Source of the DNA: Gordionus sp. m RMFG-2023
Lineage: Eukaryota > Nematomorpha > Gordioida > Chordodea > Parachordodidae
Direction: 5' to 3'
DNA: 64,000 nucleotides
Assembly (NCBI RefSeq): GCF_954871325.1
Contig: NC_088775.1
Location: 34,077,561-34,141,560 of the forward strand
The notes beneath the pieces are model-generated. The model had not been told where the DNA came from, ran no database searches, and saw only the letters and a list, made by a program, of their open reading frames with translations. Below, piece by piece: positions 59,281 to 64,000 of this stretch (position 1 is its first letter; each line of letters begins with the position of its first letter). A program made the translations under genes and the position numbers.

Positions 59281-59989
59281 ATTATAATAGTTTGAATATA
59301 AAATTTTAAAATATGTTTATTTTACAATATAGCATCAATAAAATAATATCTGTATGGGCTGCCTGCTTACATATCGCACCATGACTTATTCTTGGTTATA
59401 CTCAATTGATTTTTTTATTTTAATCACAATACTATTCATATTCATATTTTTATTAAAAATTATATATTATAAATTTTTTAATATAACGCCATCTATGTTG
59501 CATTTTCTTATTTAAAAATATAATAAAAATTTAAATAAAATTAAAAAAACAAAAATAGCTATCGAGATTTTTTATTAAATCGTTTAATATAGTAATAAAA
59601 TTTTTTAGTGAATATTAACACCCAAAAAAAATCCCTTCCTAACAATGTTAATTTTTACCGGAAATAAGAAAACACTTGAAATTTTTTAATTTTTTTTAAA
59701 TTTTCCAACGTAAAATTTTAAGGGCTATTAAATGATATAAATTTGTAACTCTATCTTAAATATTTTTTAAAATAACAAGATTTAATGAAATCACGCACTT
59801 CGCGATTTTCGACTTAGAAGGCGTATATCTTTGGATCTGGGTGAGCTAGCACTCTAAAATTTTGATTTTATTAACATTTACAATTACAATAACTAACATG
59901 CCAAGTTTCATTCATTTTTGAGATGGTCGGCCGAAAATATCGTTTTTTGGTCGATTTGACGTGGAATCACCCATATGCATTATTATTCA

Positions 59990-61150
59990 CTCTCTAAAAT
60001 TAAAAGAAGAATAGCAATCCATTCTATAACCTATAAAATCATATATATTATATATTTCATATTTCTTAATTAACACTAAACCATATAATATTCATCCATG
60101 AACGACTTATTGTTAATTGAAAATCTCTGTAATTCAGATTTATCACAAGATTAGTCGAATTTTTGACAATTCTTAACAAGACTATCTATTAAAATCACGG
60201 AATTATAATCTTGTTATAACTAGTTTAATCAGATATATTCCCATGTTTTCCTTAAAATTAGCTGCACAGATTGAAGGTTGCCCATGTTTATTCCAAAATA
60301 GCTTACACTTAGAAAATATAATTTTTGAAATGGTTCTAAAATGGACATCGTTACCCGCCATTTCAATGCCAACACTTGCAATGAGATTTAAAGTTATAAT
60401 ACTATCATTAGTATTTTGATTTTCAAATAGATCAAATTGGCAGAACTCATCCAATTCCTCTCCTTATTCATATACTCTAATAAATTGTTAATAAATATAT
60501 TATAATTATTTTTATTTGAAAACTTTTATATAATTTCTAGTATTGTCAGTAATACATTTGGTCACTTTATTTTGTATCATATATGTGGTAAAAATTTCAA
60601 AGATTATTTTTGCTAGATAATCAAATGTGTGTTTTTGGTATAGCCTTTTACAAGCTAAGCAGGCTAAAACCCTTAGAGTGTCTGGGTGTAGCCAGTGTAC
60701 TGTAATCCCTAAATAAGAACTTTTTTAAAAGACAATATTACAACCTAAAAAATATATATTTTATATACAGATGACAAGCTGACAAAAATCCACAGTTGTA
60801 CAGATAATTCTTGGGATACAATATAAATCCACTAATTTCTTTGCCGTTTCATATGCTTTGTTAATTTTTAATATGAGGGTAGGTCGCTGCAATTGATAAT
60901 ATTAATAAATGCAGTGCTTTCTACAATTGAAAATGGTTGTAATTCTTCAATTACAAAATTAAAAACTAATTCATCAACAGCCTATAGTGCTATTTTTAAC
61001 TTTGATTTAGATGGATTCTGCTTCTCAATGATTGTGAGTGACTTAATTTTTTTATTACTATTCAAATGTTCATTAATCTCTTTCATTTTTGAGGAATGTA
61101 CCTTCTATAATTTTTTAATTAAAATATTATTAATTCCTAAATTTTTTATT
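59990..61150 (-). pseudogene. hAT transposase of the 9.7-kb element, N-terminal and catalytic part
   Basis: The minus strand from about 61150 reads ALYAVDELVFNFVIEELQPF, then SIVESTAFINIINCSDLPSY, the hAT entry to the catalytic domain. After an intron-like gap comes LHPDTLRVLACLACKRLYQK, then KCITDNTRNYIKVFK (usual VTDNGSNFVKAF). Then 60454-60203 is open with DSIITLNLIASVGIEMAGND, then FSKCKLFWNKHGQPS. The order matches hAT transposases such as those with CASHTLNL. Stops and a short deletion break the frame. Sequence at 36120-36480 is a second, more decayed copy. Confidence 0.7.
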
Positions 61151-61404
61151 TAAAATAACTTAACTTTTTCAATAATTGAAGATAAATCTTTTAAAAATTT
61201 AATTGCATTTTTTAATCCCTTCTAAACTTATTGTCAAGGAAAACATTAAAAATTGAAATTATGATTACCAAAGATGATTTTTCAATTTCTTATCTTTTTC
61301 ATAATTATCATTTAAATAGGAATCAGGAAATATATCTAGGTTCAGTTCTCTAAAACCAATTGCTTCATAGTTTTATTTCATACATATAATTATTTAAAAA
61401 TATA

Positions 61405-61580
61405 TATCTAAAAAAGTTTTTTAAAATCACTATTTTCTTTAAATTTATTAATAATTTGAAGTTAAACCAATAGCAATACTAAAACAAGAAATAGAAGATA
61501 TTGTTTAAACCCAATATGATATTTTGAACCAATACCATTATTTTGTTAATCTTGGGTTTTTAATGTTGGTTCCCAGCCCA
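61405..61580. repeat. End fragment of the TAGGACTGGG hAT family, inverted
   Basis: Gtttaaacccaatatgatat, cttgggtttttaatgttggt and tcccagccca are the inverse of 26141-26290 (left end of the 7.6-kb hAT). Only this end is present, inserted in the N-terminal flank of the 9.7-kb hAT. Confidence 0.6.
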
Positions 61581-61781
61581 AAATATTATGAAAGAAAACT
61601 TCTTTTAATGGTTATTTTATAATGCTCATGATTTAATATTCTATTATTAAAGTTTAAAATAATTATATATTAATTTATCTTTTAATCTTCATATGCTTTT
61701 TTAAGTTTGAATTGCTGGAAATTAAGGTTGAAATATTTGTGTTGGGACATAATTTACATTTATAAAGTGTATACTTTGTAC

Positions 61782-62004
61782 TGCTGTTGTTAAAAGGTTC
61801 GTTTTGAGCCGATTTTTAAAAACAGCTAACTCAATATTTTAGCCAGAAAAATATTACCTAGGCCTCGAGATTTCGCTAATAGATGTCCAAACCTTTATGA
61901 CATCTATTAACAAAATCTTTAGGCTTGCGTAATATTTTTCTGGATTAAATATTAAGTTAGCCGTTTTTAAAAATCGGCTCAAATCGAGCCGTTTAACAAC
62001 AGTA
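61782..62004. mobile_element. 223-bp hAT MITE, copy C (diverged), perfect TSD
   Basis: The ends TGCTGTTGTTAAAAGGTTCG and ...GCCGTTTAACAACAGTA bound 223 bp, the same length as copies A and B, with perhaps two dozen substitutions. Flanks 61774-61781 and 62005-62012 are both ctttgtac. It is an older insertion of the same family. Confidence 0.9.
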
Positions 62005-62415
62005 CTTTGTACTCATAATTTTCTTTTTTGGAATATGCTTCAAATTAGCGAGGGAAGTGTTAAATCATCTTCATTAGAAGAAGTGAGTACTATGTACATA
62101 ATATTCTTAAAATAAATTATAAAATAGAATAATATTGTAACATTTACTGAATTTTGATTGTGAATATTAATTAGAAAAACATTCGACTGAAAATTGAGTA
62201 TTTAAAATAAAAATGAAGAAATGGTGGTTGATATGAATTAAAAACACGGCTTAAATTATTTATATTAGAAAATAAATAAAAGTAATTTTTAATACAATAA
62301 AATATCTTTCTTTTTTAAATATTTTTTAAGAAAAAAATTTAAAGTAACTAGTAACGTTTTGCGTTACTTTGCATTCTTTTCTTCAAAAAAGGTAACGACG
62401 TTACTTTACAGCATT

Positions 62416-63594
62416 AAAATATAAGGATATACACAAGATAACCCAAACTTTTACTGACTTTCCGCGCATGGATCTTTATTATTAAGTTTTCAAAATATGG
62501 GATTGTTCCCCTAGGCTTAAATTTTCTAATAATATTCCAAATTGTTAAAGATTTCTACCAAATTTATCATTTTTAAACTTTTTTATGGAGATAAAATATG
62601 AACCTACATCTTAATCTTGACTAATAATGTATCTAAAGCTGTTTTTAAATGTGAGAATTTCATAATAGCTATAAATTGAAATGTTCACTTTAGTACCTAC
62701 CAATGTTTAAAAAAGGAACTTGATAATATTTTACCTTATATCCTTTGGAAATGAATACTAGGCTTATATTTTAAGGAGTTATATTTTAACATATGAGTTA
62801 TTTAAATATATATTATGAAATTAAAATTTTATCTATTAATCTAATTTTTTTAAAGTTTTTTATGCTCAAATAAAATCCTAAAATTTTGAAAGTTTATAAA
62901 TTTAACAAAATATGATCATAAAATTTTCGTTTGCATTTTAGAAAGAAAAAGATATGATGAGGCAGGCCACACCCTTTTAAGTTTAAATCAAAAGAATTAT
63001 CCAATGACAAAGTTGATGCTTCAAAAATCTAACATTGGTGATTAACGAGTTAAAGCTATATTTAGCTTAAAAAATTAATTATTTAAATATGAATGAGATA
63101 TAATAAATAGATATTAGACAAATAATTACCCTGATCCATTATATCAATAATAATGATAGAAAACCCAAAAAAATATATAATTGTAATTTGCCCATTTAAT
63201 GATAACCACTTTCAGAAAGTTTTGTGTATAAAAACAATAGTTATTTTGCTGCGGCACAATAAGGTAATATTGTATTATTTTAAAAATATTTCCTCTATTT
63301 TGTGATAAAGTATTGAATGAGTAATTTCATAATTAAGTAATTGAAACTAAATACATTCTGCGTATTTCTAAAAATCATATAGAATAAAAATAATTTGACT
63401 ATACTTCTTCAATGCCCATGTAAGTTACAAAATAAATTAAGGCCATTTAAAAGATTAACTTTATTTCTACCAATTATCATTTTATTAGAATTAGAAAATA
63501 AATATGATCTTTATAATATTCTAAAATGTATTTCGAAACGATTAGGAACACTAATTCTAACCTCAAAAGTTTTTTAAAATTATAATAAATTTAG
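62416..63594. other. SRA1 intron 3, 3' part
   Basis: AT-rich intronic DNA with no recognised element or exon. A 60-codon plus-strand frame at 63395-63577 has no recognised domain and is probably chance. Confidence 0.45.
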
Positions 63595-63706
63595 TCAAAA
63601 AGTTGGTACGAAGAAATGAAAAAGAAGGTCGATCTGTTTTTCGACGATTGGGAAGCTGATAAATTAAACATGGACATTAAACGTAGGATGCACGTAATGG
63701 CTACTG
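63595..63706 (+). CDS. SRA1: SRA1 homologue, exon 4
   Basis: After the acceptor aaatttag, the frame SKSWYEEMKKKVDLFFDDW, then EADKLNMDIKRRMHVMATG, runs to a gtaaga donor at 63707. It aligns with the vertebrate SRA1 helical domain VCDDISRRLALLQEQW, then [20 protein letters not shown], with K/R, W and KL..(I/V)K.RM in register. Entry phase 0 agrees with exon 3, and the exon ends one base into a codon. The remaining C-terminal exons (the region with HRSLMVDHV..VSQWM in relatives) should lie to the right of the window. Confidence 0.75.
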
Positions 63707-64000
63707 GTAAGAAATAAATTTTTACATAATATACCCTCCCATAAAGTTTAACTTGTTTTTTTTAAATAATAAACAAAAATTTATAATTAGTAGATGATTT
63801 GTTCACTAATTTTGGTAGGATGTAATTTTACAGAGAACACATGCTTAATTATACTCGGAAATTGGAAAAATATTCCAAACATTAATCATGGAATATTTAT
63901 AGAAATACAAGAATAAAACTAGATATATTTACAGCTTAATATATTAATAAAATTTGAATAAGCTTTTCAAATTCATTTCTTTAATTAGTGTTAGGCATTT
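63707..64000. other. SRA1 intron 4, partial
   Basis: It begins with the gtaaga donor of exon 4. No further exon is visible before the window ends. Confidence 0.55.

Larger units (their letters stand above)
54331..59975 (-). mobile_element. Outer long-TIR transposon, uncharacterised transposase family
   Basis: About 650 bp at 54331-54990 recur inverted at 59290-59975 with roughly 85-90% agreement by eye. Shared landmarks are tatgggt.at, gtcaaatcgacc, gccgaccatctcaaaaatga, agcccttaaaattttacg, tagatggcgttatatta and gcaggcagcccatacagata. The coding strand is minus, with pieces at 59280-58980 and 55740-55040. The reading is split by an inner element of the same family at 55731-58946. The superfamily was not assigned. 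Very long TIRs and an acidic DDE-like protein are visible, but no TSD could be fixed. Confidence 0.7.
52728..62415 (-). mobile_element. 9.7-kb hAT transposon (AGTGCTGTAAAC) in SRA1 intron 3, with nested insertions
   Basis: The left end AGTGCTGTAAACGTTACTAC and right end ...GTTACTTTACAGCATT are inverted, with many GTTACTCGTTAC-type subterminal motifs (52740-52870 and 62340-62410). Minus-strand transposase pieces lie at 61150-59990 (N-terminal and catalytic) and 53160-53040 (C-terminal). Between them are three later insertions (53582-54322, 54331-59975 and, inside that, 55731-58946). Two more lie in the N-terminal flank (61405-61580 and 61782-62004). Without the insertions the element would be roughly 2.7-3 kb. 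The flanking bases do not give a clear TSD. Confidence 0.7.

Noticed and set aside
60655-60715. A 5S rRNA-like word (aagctaagcagg) on the plus strand
   Set aside because: Only about 12 bases match, and the minus strand of the same region reads as a conserved hAT transposase segment (LHPDTLRVLACLACKRL).
1-64000. tRNA, CRISPR or bacterial-type operon
   Set aside because: No cloverleaf with a proper T-loop, no regularly spaced short repeats and no ribosome-binding-site-linked gene strings were found. Introns and transposon types show a eukaryotic nuclear sequence.

Overview
The window is AT-rich, intron-bearing eukaryotic DNA packed with transposon remains. Single-copy coding sequence is scarce and almost every coding trace belongs to a mobile element. 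The mix (many hAT families and their MITEs, a Helitron, non-LTR reverse transcriptase remains, Ty3-type LTR elements, short introns, an arthropod-style transposase family with long inverted repeats) fits an invertebrate, most likely a crustacean such as a parasitic copepod. The species is an inference from element content and base composition.

Layout. 0-22 kb is mostly non-coding AT-rich DNA with scattered decayed elements: a hAT fragment (0.7-1.7 kb), a hAT-like element enclosing a LINE reverse-transcriptase remnant (2.4-4.8 kb), copies of a GCC-rich MITE, a MITE with a perfect 8-bp target-site duplication (TSD) at 15.7-16.2 kb, and a broken BED-finger hAT (18.9-20.6 kb). 22.4-33.75 kb is one stack of nested insertions. 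A hAT (22406-26136) was interrupted by a palindromic-ended element and by a GCC-rich MITE. A second, 7.6-kb hAT (26141-33742) then landed on its right border. That second hAT holds a deleted Helitron, tandem arrays, a 223-bp MITE and a captured fragment resembling the start of glucose-6-phosphate isomerase. 34.86-37.88 kb is another hAT with a hAT nested inside. 38.4-40.2 kb carries candidate exons of an unidentified host gene ending in a poly(A) signal. 41.4-46.2 kb is a broken Ty3-type LTR retrotransposon on the minus strand, followed by a gag-only LTR-like element (46.2-48.6 kb).

The clearest host gene is an SRA1 (steroid receptor RNA activator protein) homologue on the plus strand. Three small exons lie at 50.0-50.5 kb and the fourth at 63595-63706, and the phases of all the exons agree. 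The last exons lie beyond the window. Its third intron is about 13.1 kb and holds a 1.1-kb hAT deletion derivative and a 9.7-kb hAT. Inside the larger hAT sit an 0.74-kb hAT MITE, a 5.6-kb element with about 650-bp inverted repeats, a second member of that same family nested in it in the opposite coding orientation, and two 223-bp MITEs.

No tRNA, rRNA, CRISPR array or bacterial operon was seen.
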